From Cacajao melanocephalus (Eukaryota; Chordata; Mammalia; Primates; Pitheciidae): a stretch of DNA of 64,000 nucleotides. Numbering within the stretch: the stretch's first letter is position 1; every line of letters starts with the position of its first letter. Below, one piece after another: positions 44,181 to 56,735 of the stretch. The translations under genes and the position numbers were made by a program. The notes beneath the pieces are model-generated. The model did no database searches, was not told the DNA's origin, and saw only the letters and a program-made list of their open reading frames with translations. Location: contig CAUYLG010052166.1 of the NCBI GenBank assembly GCA_963573385.1, positions 1 through 64,000 of the forward strand. Direction: 5' to 3'.

Positions 44181-44755
44181 ATTTCCACAGCATAAGCTTT
44201 TTCATCTCTTGGAAGAGCTAACACTCTTGATTTGTAAAATAATCTATGATTTTATTGAGTGTTCATCAACCCTTTACCATGTAATAACATCTAGTTCTAA
44301 TGAGTAATAATTAAGGAATTATAAATGTAATGTTTCAAGTATTGATGAAAGTGACTCGTTTTTAATTTAGGGAAGGAAAAATGGTGCTAAGTAATAGCAC
44401 TGGAAATCAATAAAACATTATTCAAAGTATATTGCTTCTATTCCCAATAAGAACTAAAGAAAGTAGAGTTAATTCTGTAGTCTGTGAGTTTGTTTTAAAA
44501 TGTGAGAGAAATCTTAATTATCAAAATATTCCTGACATTAATCTTAGAAAGTGATTTAGAGTACACCTCAGTGAGACACTGAGCCAGCACCCAGCTCTTC
44601 TGACCAGTGCCCAGGATTATCTACATTTTGTCATGCTATAATTTGGAGTTGAAATACATGATTTCTCAAAGTCCCCCATCATGTTCAAATTGTACAATCT
44701 ATTATTTGCATAAACATACAGAGTCTCTGCCAGCTTTAATAAGGGAGGAAGGAAA

Positions 44756-44756
<1 letters not shown>
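44181..44756. other. AT-rich intergenic, nothing recognised
   Basis: No feature was supported. Confidence 0.5.
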
Positions 44757-44801
<45 letters not shown>

Positions 44802-44806
44802 ACACA
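44757..44806. repeat. (CA)n microsatellite
   Basis: About 19 pure CA units, then interrupted CA with TA and GC steps. The 124-codon frame 44607-44981 is driven by this (poly Thr-His). Confidence 0.97.
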
Positions 44807-44817
44807 CGCACAGACAC

Positions 44818-45454
44818 AGAGCTGTTTAGAGTATGGCATCAGGCTGTTCTTCTGTTCTTGTTATCTAGAAATAGCAGAGGGACCTTGGGTGCCCCTGACT
44901 ATTCTCAAACAGGCATGCCCAGTAGAGTTGAACTTGGCTGCCACACACAGTGATTCAGCAGTTTATCAGCAGAGAATGTGAGAGACAGGAGGAGGATTTT
45001 TCATATTGGGTTTGGATGAGGCATAGATTTTGTTGTACACAAATAGGGAGAGACCTAGAGTTGTTAATTTTGTTCGTTATTGTAAAACTCTAATAATTTG
45101 CATAACTGGCTGGTTCCTGACCAAAAATCCTATTTGCCTAATAAGCATTTAGAACGTGGAAACTGATTTTGTAAGCTTGTACCAGAAACAGGATAAAATA
45201 AAAATAAAATACAACAATGATTACAGAAACATATCTGTACTACATGGCTAAAGATATGGGAAGTTTTTTTTTCTAGTTATGAGACGTGAGTTCTACTTCA
45301 ACTGAATAGACATCAAGAAGAGACAGATGGAAAACTGTATTACTCTCATTTTACAAAAGAGGGAGGCTACAGAACATTAAAAGATTATTTCTCAAGCTGT
45401 TTAGCAGGATACAACATGTGAATGGCATTGCCCTCAAATCAGCCTATGCCCACC
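44818..45454. other. AT-rich intergenic, nothing recognised
   Basis: No feature was supported. Confidence 0.5.
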
Positions 45455-45857
45455 TCAGTCCATTTGTACAGCAATAATAAAATACCACAGACTGTGTAAT
45501 TTATAAACAATAGATATTCATTCCTCACAGTTCTAGACACCAAGAAATCCAAAATCAAGGAGCTAGTAGGTTTTGTGTCTGGTGAGGGCTGCTTTCTGCT
45601 TCTGAGATGGATCCTTGTTGTTGTGTCCTCCGGAGCAGTCGAACACCGTCCTCACGTGGCAGGAAGCGGAAGGTGGAAGCGCAAAAAGGGGCTGAACTCA
45701 CTCCCTCAATCCCTTTTATAATGGCAATAATCCCATCCATGAGGACAGAAAGCTCATGGCCTAATTACCTCCATAAAGGCCCAATCTCTTAATTCAGTTA
45801 CCCTGGGGATTAAGTTTCAACATGAATTTGGGGACACAAACATTGAAACTATAGCAA
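45455..45857 (-). mobile_element. MLT1-type MaLR LTR, antisense
   Basis: 'ataccacagactgtgtaatt', 'ttcctcacagttctagacac', 'gtgtctggtgagggctgctt', 'ccttttataatggcaataat', 'tttggggacacaaacattga'. Confidence 0.8.
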
Positions 45858-46859
45858 TGCCTCTCTCAACAATAAATGTTTTATTAAAATGTAGTATCAA
45901 CTCTTCCTCAAATTGGCAGGTTAAAAAAAAGCTAACCTTAACATGAACTCTATCAATCTTCCTATCAAATAATTAGATGTGGGAGTGAATGGCCCCATGA
46001 AGAAATGACAGCAAATGACCTTTTCAAAAGTAACATTATTTTTCCAAGAAAACTTTGGCCTACTGTTTGTGGCTGCTTGGGTATGTGCTTTTTTTAGATA
46101 AATAAATAGAAAAAAAGAAAATGTGCAATCCTCCAAGAGGAAACTTGATATCGTTGGTAAAGACAGAAAAAAGACTTTCAAAGCCTAATTTCAAATTCCT
46201 TTCTGAGATTCACCTGAGCACTTTAGCTCTAGCACAATGTTTCCAGAAACACAATCTATCAATAATGACATTTATAGGTCAATTACTATTACCTGGGGAG
46301 TTTGGTCTACTCTTATTTTACAGTATATCTGCCAAAAGAAAATCATGTATGGCATGTTTTGACTTGGCTCTAGGCTTTCTCAAAGCTTTTATTTCTTTTT
46401 CAGCTGCAACTGTGCAACTTACCTGTTACTCTTTGGCCCAGAGCCAGTTTTGTCACTAAATCTACAGAGCAGTGTGTTTCTTTCTGTATTCCAATCTGCC
46501 TCCTATTTCAATCTTTGGCACAAACAACAGAGGGCTGATAGTGAAGCCACAAAATGTTAAAATGATACTATTTGGGATGGGGCAGGGAGAGGGAAAATAT
46601 GGAACTTCTTAGAGTCTGGAACAGACCAATCATGTGGAAAACACTTGGCTGTGGAAGGTACTTCCATTCCACCACTATGACAACAAGCCACTGTCTTCAC
46701 AATCGCTAAGAAAGCTTGGCCAATAGATCTGGAAGGCCCACTTGGGGCCTCTATTTCATTATTCATTCACTTATTCCTTTATTCTTTCATTCCCCCAGTA
46801 ACTCATTTGGTAATCCATTTAAGAAAAATTTTATTTTGAAAATTATAGAAGAGTCCTTC
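45858..46859. other. Intergenic, nothing recognised
   Basis: A plus-strand 112-codon frame (46121-46459) shows no domain, has only an ordinary start and no intron signals or paralogue that I recognise. I do not call it. Confidence 0.45.
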
Positions 46860-46990
46860 TAAAAGTTTAATGAACATTCAAATTACCAGGAAATCTTGTT
46901 GAAATGCAGTTTCTCATCCACATTCTGCATTTCCACTAAGTTCTCAGGTGATACAGATGCTGCTCCTCCAAGGGAATGAGAAATATACTT
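46860..46990. mobile_element. MER5-like hAT fragment
   Basis: 'attaccaggaaatcttgttg', 'tgcatttccactaagttctc', 'aggtgatacagatgctgctc' fit the MER5A right half. Confidence 0.65.
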
Positions 46991-47009
46991 CATTTCATTC
47001 TCCTTTTTC

Positions 47010-47160
47010 TTAGATCTGTGGTTTTCAAACTTGTTAGAAAAATGCAAACTCTTGGGCCCAACCCAGACCTACTGAATCTTGGAGTGGGATCCAGTAATCC
47101 ACATATTACCGAGCCCTACAGGTGATTGTGATGCTTGCTCAAGTTTCAGAACCATTGAGT
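47010..47160 (+). mobile_element. MER5-like hAT element
   Basis: 'gtggttttcaaacttgttag', 'gggcccaacccagacctact', 'gaatcttggagtgggatcca', ending 'agtttcagaaccattgag'. Near-complete. Confidence 0.75.
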
Positions 47161-47850
47161 CTAGACCTATAGCTCCCAAAACCTGGCTACATATTAGAAT
47201 CACTCAGGGAGCTCATGGGTTAAGTCGTGTTCTGCAAAAAGATAAGTTGAAGTCTAAATCCCTGATACCTATGAATGTGACCTTATTTGAAAATAGAGGT
47301 TTTGTAGATCTAATCAGGTTAAGATGAGATCTTACTGGGTAAGGATGAGCCCCATAGCCAGTCACTGGTGTCCTTTTAAGAAGAATGAGATTGGAGGCAC
47401 ATGGACACAGGGAAGAAGGCCACATGACAAAAAGGCAGAAATTGGAACAATGCAGCAACAGGCCAGATAATTCCAAGGATTGCTGGCAACCACCAGAAGC
47501 TAAAAAAGAAGCACGAAACAGAGTATTTCCTACAGCATTCAGAGGGAACATCTTACTGCCAAAGGCTTGATTTAAGAATTCCCACCTCCAGAACTGTAGA
47601 AGAATAAATAGCTGCTGTTTTAAACCACCACATTTGTAGTACTTTGTTATGGTGGTCCAGGAAACTAATACAGAGCTTTGCAAAAACAAACAAGCAAACA
47701 AAGAAACCCTAAAAACCCAAAACACACAATGCCTACTCCCCAGCCAATTAAATCAGAATCTCTGGGAGAGATGTCTCTACATGAGAATTTGAAAGTCTCC
47801 CTCAAGGTATTCCAACATGCAGTCAGGAATTAGATCCACACCTCTGGACA
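47161..47850. mobile_element. MER5A copy split by an LTR
   Basis: Left part 'aaaacctggctacatattag' to 'actcagggagct' (47170-47213) and right part 'ccagccaattaaatcagaat' onward (47735-47850) are continuous in MER5A. The LTR at 47214-47672 sits between them. Confidence 0.75.
47214..47672 (+). mobile_element. MLT1-type solo LTR inserted in MER5A
   Basis: 'agttgaagtctaaatccctg', 'atgtgaccttatttgaaaat', 'ctggtgtccttttaagaaga', 'tgtagtactttgttatggtg', ending 'gaaactaataca'. 5-bp duplicates 'gagct' at 47209-47213 and 47673-47677. The 170-codon minus-strand frame over it is not a gene. Confidence 0.87.
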
Positions 47851-47989
47851 TTTTAAAATACAAATAGACTATTTGTACCTTATTTTCCAATAAGTCAAAA
47901 ACACTACAAACAGTGGAATATCAGTGTAAAATTATCCATTAATTTTATGAGCATCAAAATAAGTAATACAGATAAGAAGTATACTATGT

Positions 47990-48178
47990 CAGTATTTCTC
48001 AGAGTTTAAAAAACACTGGTATTAGAATCACCTGCAGTCTGCTAATAACGTGGGTTGCTGGGCTCCATCTCAAACCTAATGACCAGAATCTCATGGGCTG
48101 AGGCCTGAGTAAGCACAAGTTATCAAGCTCCCTTGAGGTGACCCTTATGCATACTAAAGTTTGAAAGCCTACTGTATA
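47990..48178 (+). mobile_element. MER5A-like hAT element
   Basis: 'cagtatttctcagagtttaa' start, 'gaatcacctgcagtctgcta', 'tgctgggctccatctcaaac', and a tail 'taaagtttgaaagcctactg'. Confidence 0.75.
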
Positions 48179-48413
48179 GGGATGATTGAGTAGGTTTGAG
48201 CCACTGGGGAGGGTCTTTCTGAAGATGAGAAAACTGAATGAATGCAGGAAGAGAACACACCTGAGCAATGGCGTCAGTAGAAACTGTTAAGAAACAGCTG
48301 CTGGGGCAAAGGAGGCTCCTTTCTGGAAGCTGGTGGATGTCAGGCAGGGCTTGTGAGAGAGTATAGAGAACTCTGAAAGCCAGAGTGACAAAATACAACT
48401 GAAGAAACAGCAT
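48179..48413. other. Intergenic spacer between MER5 pieces
   Basis: GA-rich and of unknown origin; a 98-codon minus-strand frame crosses it without a domain. Confidence 0.4.
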
Positions 48414-48545
48414 CAGCATTGTCTGGGAGTTTAGAAGAAAGGCAGAATCCTGGGTCTTTGATAGCTCTACTGAATCAGATGCTGCATATTAACAAGATCC
48501 CCAGGTAATCTGAGTGTACATTAAAATTTAAGAACCACTGCTCCA
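48414..48545. mobile_element. MER5-like fragment
   Basis: 'tactgaatcagatgctgcat', 'aagatccccaggtaatctga', 'tttaagaaccactg' is the MER5 right end. Confidence 0.65.
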
Positions 48546-48699
48546 GTAGCAGTAAGAAACCTGCAGGAAGTTCCTGAGCAAGGAAGTGATATGATAAAAT
48601 TATGGAATGGCAAACTTAGCTCAGTGGGGATATTTAGAGCAAACTGGAAGGCTCACAGACCTTTCCAACAAAAATTTCTGCAATGATGGAACTGTTCTA

Positions 48700-48868
48700 C
48701 ATCTGTGCTGTTCAGTACAGTAGCTGCCAACCACATGTGGTTATTGAGTACTTGTGATGTTGCTAGTGTGGAGAAACAAAATATTTTAATTTATCTTAAT
48801 TAAGTTAAATTGACATTTAACTATTCACATGTGGCTAGTGGTTACCGTATTAGATAGCACAGATGCAC
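48700..48868. mobile_element. hAT-type non-autonomous element
   Basis: Inverted ends 'gctgttcagtacagtagctg' / 'ttaccgtattagatagcaca' and the paired phrases 'accacatgtggttattgag' / 'cacatgtggctagtggtta'. A family of short hAT elements; exact name not given. Confidence 0.65.
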
Positions 48869-49931
48869 AGACTCAGAGGTTGCAGACCTAAAGACTGTGG
48901 AGGTCAGATGGTGCTCAGTTGCACCTGTGGGTATGACATTATTGTGTGCTATCAAATGTTACTTTTCACACCATATTTTTACCTGTCCCCAGAAAAACAC
49001 AGGCAATCCAATTTTCTGATGAATGAATAAAACATGAATTAATGATTGTTTACTTTTCCCTACAATCAGCTTTCAATTATGAAAGATCTAATTATCTTGT
49101 CTAGTGCTTATCTAGTGGCTTATGCCTATTGCTGGTTTTTCTGTCATTTCCATTTTTGTTATTTGCATTGCTTGTCTTGTCAATATCACTTTCTGAAAGG
49201 TCATCAGAGACAATAAAACACAAATTGCAAGGGATCTAACTGGTAAAGAAAAGAGACACCATTATTTACCCGAAATTTTTGTTTGGGGTTGTTCAGTTAA
49301 TTTCAAATGTCTGGTGCTCCCAAAACTCATTCATTGTCTTTTTCCTTCATGAATAATTTATTTAGGGACAGAGTGACAGAAAAGATGTGAGTGACATGCC
49401 CTCGATTATTGTTAGTGGTGTTTGTGTAGCATCCAATATAGGCTTGAGAATGGAAGAACACACAGCTGTGAGCCTCAGCAGGTTATGTCTTGCTCTGGCT
49501 TCTTTAACCAATTCTGTTTACTTCTCTTCTTAATCCATGACCTTAATCCATGCCTCTCACCTACTCCATGCTCTGGAAATCAAAACACATCTCTGAGCCT
49601 CTCTGAAGCTTTACATATACTTCGTATTCAAATTCTACCTCTTGCAACTCTGGGACACCTGAGCTTATTCTCTGAGTGCTTCTTTCTCTTTTTACTCTCC
49701 ACTTCTTATGTCTTTCTTCTTCATTATTAGTCATCAGTTTACTGACTCCTTTCTTCTTAAACCCTTTCCCCAGTTTTATTAGTATGGGGAGACATTCTCA
49801 CTTTCTAGGCATGCTCTGGCCAGGTTAGAAGATTCTAAGCATAAGAGCAAATGAAATTTTTTCTGAAGCATCAGCATAATTAGATAGATCCCTGATGTTG
49901 CTATTTTAAATTTATTTTCATGATACCCCTG
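48869..49931. other. Intergenic; partly L2-like
   Basis: 49490-49700 has pyrimidine-rich phrases in the style of L2 ('ccatgcctctcacctactcc'), but evidence is weak. The 102-codon plus frame at 49422-49730 shows no domain. Confidence 0.4.
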
Positions 49932-50056
49932 TTATTTTTGTAGAGATGGGGTCTCATTATGTTATCCAGGCTAGTCTCAAATTCCTGGCCTCAGGTATCC
50001 TCCTGCTTCAGTCTCCCAAAGGCTGGGATTACAGACATGAGCCTCCATGCCCGACC
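49932..50056 (-). mobile_element. Alu monomer fragment, antisense
   Basis: 'tttttgtagagatggggtct', 'ctcaggtatcctcctgcttc', 'ggctgggattacagacatga', with no T-tail. Confidence 0.85.
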
Positions 50057-51849
50057 ATGAAGTTGCTATTTTTAAAGATGTTTAATTGAAACGCAGTTTT
50101 AATAAATGTATTCATTCAAAAAGAGTTATTGGTCATCAAAACACAACCTCTGCTTGCAAAGAACTCAAAATCTGCTAGGAAGAGAAAGAATACAAGGAAA
50201 TAATTTTAGTACAGTATTGTTCTTTGAAAATAGAATGATTTTGGCACAAAATCATTCAGAAAGAGGAGGGAAAACTTCCTAAACAAGATAACTTTTGACG
50301 AGGGTCTTAAGAGGTTAAGTAAACATTCTCCAGGTAGATGGGAGTGAGGCATGAACAAAATATATTGTTTCACACACTTTGAAACAAATCAAAAATCAGA
50401 AATTCAAGTAATTCTACATGCTTAGAACAAAGGGTATGATAAATTACCCTTAACTGCTAAATCTGTAGGCAGCTTCCAGAAAGCTAACAGAATACCTTAA
50501 ACATGGTGTGCTAAGGAATTGTGACTTTATCCAATTGGTGATGAGGAGCCAGAGAAGAGTTTCAAAGGGGATTAATAATTAGATCTTTATATTTAAATAT
50601 AGATATGGAGAGGATAATCCTGGAATCAAGAAGATAAGTTAATATGTTGTTACAACAATCTGGAAAAGATGATGAGGTCTAAAATGGAGACTAGAGCAAT
50701 GGGAATGTAGAAAGAAAAATTTGGGATAAATTAGGGCTGATAAAATTAAGCAAAGGAGAGTTTCATGGCCCTCTGAGAATGTATATAACAGTGAGATTTC
50801 AACCAGTAGAGGCAGGATTCCCAGGGGATGTAAAGATTGAGATGTGATCTAAAGGAGGAGTAGGAGGAAGCCAACGAGAGCTGGGCATCACAGAAGCCAT
50901 AGGAGACAGCAGGTCCCGAAGAGGAGAATGGCTAGCAGAGTCAAATGATGCTAAGAGGACAAGAAAGGTGAGGACTGAAAATGTTCAATGGATTTAGTAA
51001 TATGGTAACTTTAACAAGAGAGAGCCTGGTAGTCTTAAAACAGAAGCCAGATCAGATAGTCTGAGGAGTAAGTGGAGGAAAGGAACTGGAGACAGGGCAT
51101 ATATCCAATCCTTTCACAAAGTTTGACTCTAAAGGGGAAGAAAAGTAGGTACATTAGAGAAACTCATGGGGCTGGGAGTGGTTGTTTTGTTTTTTGATTC
51201 TTGTTAATGAAAGAGGCTTAAACTTGTTTAAAGGGCTACGGAGAGATCAAGGTAGAGTGCCTGAACATAGAATAGAGAGAAGGCACCAAGCATGTAATGG
51301 GAAGATGGGAAATTGGGAAAGGATGGTCCTGTTTATATTAGAAGTGGAGGGAAGAAAACAGGCTGGAGCAGATAGTTATATGTTTAGTGACAGTAAAAAG
51401 AAATTCCTATCTTATGGTTTCTATTTACTATGTAAAGCATGAGATAGGGTTACCAGCTAAGAGAAGGGATGGTTAGGGTTAGTGATGAGTATTAGAGGTT
51501 TGAAGATAGTGGAGAATATTTGAAATGAGAGTCAGTTGATAAAAGAAATGTCGTAGGATTGTCCACAATTGAGGACTTACTTAAAGTCGGCACTCATGGA
51601 TTTCTAACAGGCCACATCTTCATGTTGTAAAATAAAATGTTATTTTTATCCTCCTACCACTAAAAATATGAGTTATTTGTACAGTACCTGATTCAAGGCT
51701 CTATCTTCAGTCTCAAGTTTTTATGAGTTGCATCCTGAGGTTCTCCCATTCTCACCATAGAATATACTTTTCCTCGGAATTTCAGTCAGGCATAGAATTT
51801 GCATTACCATCTACAACAGAAGTGTCCATTGACTTGATGTCACTGATGC
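50057..51849. other. Intergenic; GA-rich ancient repeat at 50.3-51.4 kb
   Basis: 'ggaattgtgactttatccaa', 'tttcaaaggggattaataat', 'gttacaacaatctggaaaag', 'tggaggaaaggaactggaga' follow the order of the same unassigned dispersed family as 9.1-10.5 kb. No gene. Confidence 0.45.
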
Positions 51850-51953
51850 CCTAATCTCTAACTCGTTTAAGATTTCTACAAAACACTTTGAGCCCATCTG
51901 TTTTGGCTCAAAAAAAGTGTTTTGTAAAAATCTTAAAAGAGTTAGAGATTAGG
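51850..51953. repeat. Long palindrome, 45-bp arms, 10-base loop
   Basis: Left arm 51850-51894 and right arm 51905-51953 are complementary except for two substitutions and four extra A's in the right arm. The arms start 'cctaatctctaac' and end 'gttagagattagg'. I cannot match it to MADE1 or any other element that I know. Confidence 0.93.
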
Positions 51954-52480
51954 AGAGCTCAAATTAAAATCCTGGTTTCTGGTTTCTCTTAAAAACTATA
52001 AAAACTGGCAGCACTGAACCCACAGTCCCACATCAATAGTCCATTGGACCTGAACAGCAGCTGTCCTCTTAGATAGGCATGCTCCCTTCTGCTCATCCCA
52101 GCCTTCACCATTCTTTATTATCCATTTTACTCATTTACTTTATCCAGCAACTGTACCCTGTAAACATTTGACTTAATAATTCTTAATAAACAAATCTGTG
52201 ACTCCCAAAGATTTAGTTCCAGCTCCAATATCTTTCTTGTACTCCAGATATCACTAACAAGCTGCTGATTGGATGGTCTTTAGGTGATTGAAACTTAGTA
52301 GCTATAGAAGTAAATGATCTCCCAAATTTGCTGTGCTCCTACAGTGTAGATCCTGGCTTTTAGTACCTCCATTCACTCTGTTTACTAACAAAAAGCCTGT
52401 GAGTATACTTTCCAAATACTTCTCTTTCTATTCAACTCCCTCTTTCATCTCTATTTCTTTAGACATCTATCATATGTTAC
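51954..52480. other. Intergenic, nothing recognised
   Basis: Pyrimidine-leaning text, possibly old L2, but not secure. Confidence 0.4.
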
Positions 52481-52854
52481 TAATATGGTTTTGCTGTGTC
52501 CCCCTCCCCAACAAATCTCCTCTTGAATTGTAGTTCCCATAGTCCTCTCATATTGTGGTAGGGACCTGGTGGGAGGTAACTGAATGATGGGGGTGGTTAC
52601 CTCCATGCTGTTCTCTTGATAGTAGGTTCTCATGAGATCTGATGGTTTTATAAGGGGCTTTTCCCCCACTTCACTCTGCACTTCTTGCTGCTGCCATGTG
52701 AAGAAGAATGTGATTGCTTCCCCTTCCACCATGATTGTAAGTTTCCTGAGGCCTCCACAGCCATGCTGAACTGTGAGTCAATTAAATCTCTTTCCTTTAT
52801 AAATTACCCAGTCTCAGATATGTCTTTATTAGCAGTTGAGAATGGAACAATACA
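52481..52854 (+). mobile_element. THE1-type solo LTR
   Basis: 'gggacctggtgggaggtaac', 'gatctgatggttttataagg', 'ccaccatgattgtaagtttc', 'aattacccagtctcagatat', ending 'ggaacaataca'. Exact 5-bp duplicates 'gttac' at 52476-52480 and 52855-52859. Confidence 0.93.
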
Positions 52855-52869
52855 GTTACCTCCCTGGGA

Positions 52870-53340
52870 TATTAAAATAACCCTCAATCCATAACCTCCA
52901 CTTTTCCCTCTCTTCCAATACTTCCTCTAGATAGCCACAAGATTGATCTTTCAAAGCATAATGTCTTTTCTGGCACATTGGCTTGAATTATACCAAACTT
53001 CTCACAATTTTTTCAATATGCTGGCATGCTTCACATGCGCATCTTGCCAATTGTTGCTCCCTAATCCTGGAATGCTTTCACTTTCTGTGATCCTGGTGAA
53101 TCTCTATTTATCTTCCAAGACACAGCTCAAGTGTCCCCTATTCCAGGAACTCTTACTGCTAGAAAAGTAATTTAGGCAGAGTCAAATGGTATATCCTTTA
53201 CCATAGCACTCTGTAGGGGTTGGATTTTATACAGGACTCCCAAGTAGACCGGGAGTTTGAGGGTAGAGATGGCAATTTTGTCGTCCAGTTATCCTCAGCA
53301 CTTAGTTCCTGATCACAATTGACACTAAAAAAGAATTTTA
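52870..53340 (+). mobile_element. L2 LINE fragment
   Basis: 'cttgccaattgttgctccct', 'cctggaatgctttcactttc', 'ttccaagacacagctcaagt', 'ctcagcacttagttcctgat' follow L2 3' order. Confidence 0.7.
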
Positions 53341-55038
53341 AAAAATGAATGCCAAAATTTACATAAACAATGAGATCATATTGGAGAAATGTTTTCTAAC
53401 TTTAAAAGAAGATTATTGATCTACAAAAAGCTTTTTATCCTACAGATTTATTCTATAAGAATGAATTCTAAGACTCCAACCAAGAGGAGGCAACATGCTT
53501 TAAAAACGTTTCTGGTGTGTCTGTATGATTGCATTTGTATGCACTTAATAAATGAGAAAGATGGCTTTTCAAATTAGAAAGAATGAGCTACTTGATAAAT
53601 GATGCAAGCCTGTTTGACTATTTTGTTAAATTAGCATACAGCTCTATATCATACTATGTACTAAGTTAAATATAAAAAATAAGCCCATAAATAAAAGAAA
53701 GAATGCATTTAGAAAATTTATGTAAAATTGGTGAAGGATTAGCCATTCTGAGCATTATATCCCAAGCAGAAAACATGAAGTAAAAAATGGATAATCTGAG
53801 AATGTAAAAATATATAAAATTTGTGTTATTAACCAAAACTTCGAAACAATTAAATAACAAATAGAAGAAAATAAATGACATCCATAAAAAGTATTTGTTT
53901 GTAGTTTTACTATATAAAACAGGCAATTTACTCATTAGAAAAAAATGAAAACATAAATTGAAACCTGAGTTCTTTGCTACTTTAAATACATTGGCATAAA
54001 TAAAACACATCTCAGAAACCTTTCTTATATACTACATGGTTTTCTACTACCTTCTCAATTTGTTTTTTACCAAGTATCTGATTTTATAGATATGTAAAGT
54101 ACTATCGTAGGTACTGATATATCTTTGCTCTTGGTTTTTATTTCTATGTTTTAAGCAGTTTTATCTAAAGCAAAGTAACTACAGGTACCTTTTGAAAAGC
54201 ATATAAAATTAAAGATAGAGAATGATTTCCTCTTCTGGACACCTATGTTCACTGATGACAGAAGATGAGAAGAAAGGAAATGGCAGTCTTTTTGCTTCAG
54301 TTCCCACATGACTAATATTTAATCCACAGAGACTTGGGGAAGATTAATGATATAGTTATAAGTACCTTTCTGGATACCCTTTCTCTTAAATCTTTTTAGA
54401 GCTTCTATTCTCCCTGGAGCAATAATTATGTATGGGAGAGAAGGGCATACTTAAAAGATGTGATGATATAATAAAGTTGAAATGTGGGTAAGAGTGAAAA
54501 GCATAAATAGAGTAATGAACACATAGGATAAGAAGGATGAACTCATTAGAAAGGGTCAACTAGAAATATAAGGGACTGGCTCTCCATTCCTGCATAATTC
54601 TCCACGCTAATGCCAGGGCACTGCTGACAGCTCAGGATTTGGATTACAGTTGTTTTGCTTCACACTGTCTGCATTTCTCTGAACAGAGGCTTTAGTCTAC
54701 GGAGGCAATTTGGAAACCTCAAATATTAGGATACTTAGGTCTGTTGCTTTTCTCTCTATATTCCCAGATTTGAGATTAGGTTTATATGAGTGAGAGAGAA
54801 ACAAGAACCAAAAACTACCTAAAGAAATAAATCATAAAACCCAAGTTATGATTTTTATAATTAAATTTATTATTTAGATTAATCTGCTTAGAATCCTTCT
54901 TAACATCTTAGAATTTAATCAAGTGTATTTTATATAACCTCCCATGGATATTAAGCCTCTCTGATTATTATGTGATTTTATAATACTAGCTTCAGATTAA
55001 CAGGCAAAGCTTTATGGAAAAGAAATGTATATGGAAGA
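53341..55038. other. AT-rich intergenic, nothing recognised
   Basis: No named repeat, no exon. The 114-codon minus-strand frame 53666-54010 is Phe/Ile/Tyr-rich, as any AT-rich frame would be. Confidence 0.5.
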
Positions 55039-55337
55039 CCTGGTACAGTAGCTCATGCCTGTAATCCTAGCATTTTAGAGGGCCAAGGTGGGCAGATGGC
55101 TTGAGCCCAGGGATTTGAGACATGCCTGGGCAACATGGTAAAAACCCATCTCTACCAAAAATACCAAAATTAGCTGATGTGGTGGCGGACTCCTGTAGGC
55201 CTAGCTACTCAAGAGACTGAAGTGGGAGGATTGCCTGAGCCCGAGAGGTCAAGACTGCGGTAAGCCATGATTGTGCCACTGTACCCCAGCCTGGGTGAGA
55301 GAGTGAGACCCTGTCACTAAATAAACAAATAATAAAA
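55039..55337 (+). mobile_element. Old Alu (AluJ-like), sense
   Basis: 'ctggtacagtagctcatgcc' start, 'gacatgcctgggcaacatgg', and an 'ctaaataaacaaataataaa' tail. Confidence 0.9.
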
Positions 55338-56606
55338 AATATATGGGGAAGGGGTATATAAAGTAGGCACCCACTGTAGCTTTGCACTCTGCCCAGCAGT
55401 ATGGAAATAAGGAATTATATTTGTTCATAGAATATTCTAACCCATTATTTCTAAATAATTATCATGTTTTTATTATTGAACTTGAATTTCTACATGTTGA
55501 ACTTCAAATACTACTGTTTATCCTATTACTCTCCATAAAAGAATAATGTATTCCCTTGTGACTAATTTGTGAGATTTTACATACTTTTAACTATTTAGAA
55601 TCTAATGACAAACATAGAATTAGAAAAAATAAAATGCCATTGAGTGTTGAATTATACTGTGAAGCAAACACTTCTCATAAAACCAAAAAAAGCACTTCAC
55701 TCTGAAGAAGAGATGAGGCTTTCAAAGTGGAAAATCTCAGATGTAAGTAGTCAAAACATTAGAAACACCAACATAGGAGAAGAGAAACAAATGCTAATTG
55801 AGTAAGACCACAACATTCTAAAAGTCTGATTCAACTATAGCAGCAGAGTATGTTGGGTCCATTTCATCTAGGAACAAATTTTCTGGTGCTTTACACCTCA
55901 ATAGAGTCCTATGTCATTACCAAGGGCAATGCCTATGATGGTCTTGAGTCATCCTCTAAGAGAGAGAAGTAGTGATTATGCTCAGCATCCTCTACTGGCA
56001 AAGCAGTATAGTATGTCATATATTTCAGAAAATACCTCTGATGCAAAAAGGGTATGCTTCGGTCATCTGGAAAATTCATCTATATGAACCAGTTTCCTGG
56101 CAGTGCTGAATAAATGAAGCATCATTAAATATAACTGTTGAAGAGCTATATAGATTTTGCAAAACCCTGCAAGTTACCCATTTAGAATAAATGGCTCATC
56201 AGTAGGTACCCAATCTCACATCTCCTGAGTTTTATGATTGCTACTGTTTTAATTTTAGGCTTGGAAGATTTCATAGAAGAAACTTAATGGAATCTCCCCA
56301 AAAAACATTGTTCAGGTTTAAAGAATAGCCCTTGAGATCAACTTTGCCCAGAGCTGTAGGATGTATCAGTGCATGCTATTTTCTCAGGTGTGGCAGAAAC
56401 CTGACTTTCAAAAAGCCTTATTTGGTAAACGTTAACAATCTTCAGCAGCTCAGAGTGGATGCGTTGGACTCAGAATGTCTTTTTCAAATAGTTTTTATAG
56501 CTTATATGCAGTTTAATTGCTCTTTGATCACCTTATCTACCCCTACAGAGACTAAGGTGGCATGCATTTTGCATCCTTGTGAGAAACTGCTGCACTTGTT
56601 TTTGTT
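55338..56606. other. AT-rich intergenic, nothing recognised
   Basis: The 143-codon frame at 56332-56763 ends inside an L1 scrap and has no domain. Confidence 0.45.
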
Positions 56607-56735
56607 GTTGCTGTTGTTGTTGTTTTGTACTTTAGGTTCTGCAGTACATGTGCAGATCATGCAGGGTTATTGCATAGACGCATACATAACCAGGTGGTTT
56701 GCTGCCTCCATTCCCCCTATGCGCTTGTATTTTTG
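56607..56735 (-). mobile_element. L1 3' end scrap, antisense
   Basis: (GTT)n followed by 'gtactttaggttctgcagta', 'catgtgcagatcatgcaggg', 'aaccaggtggtttgctgcct', the reverse of an L1 3' UTR. The GTT run is the former A-rich tail region. Confidence 0.8.

Noticed and set aside
44757..44817. (CA)n and other tandem runs as a CRISPR-like array
   Set aside because: Simple dinucleotide slippage repeats without spacers, in a primate genome.
47213..47725. 170-codon minus-strand frame
   Set aside because: Coincides almost exactly with an MLT1-type LTR insertion.
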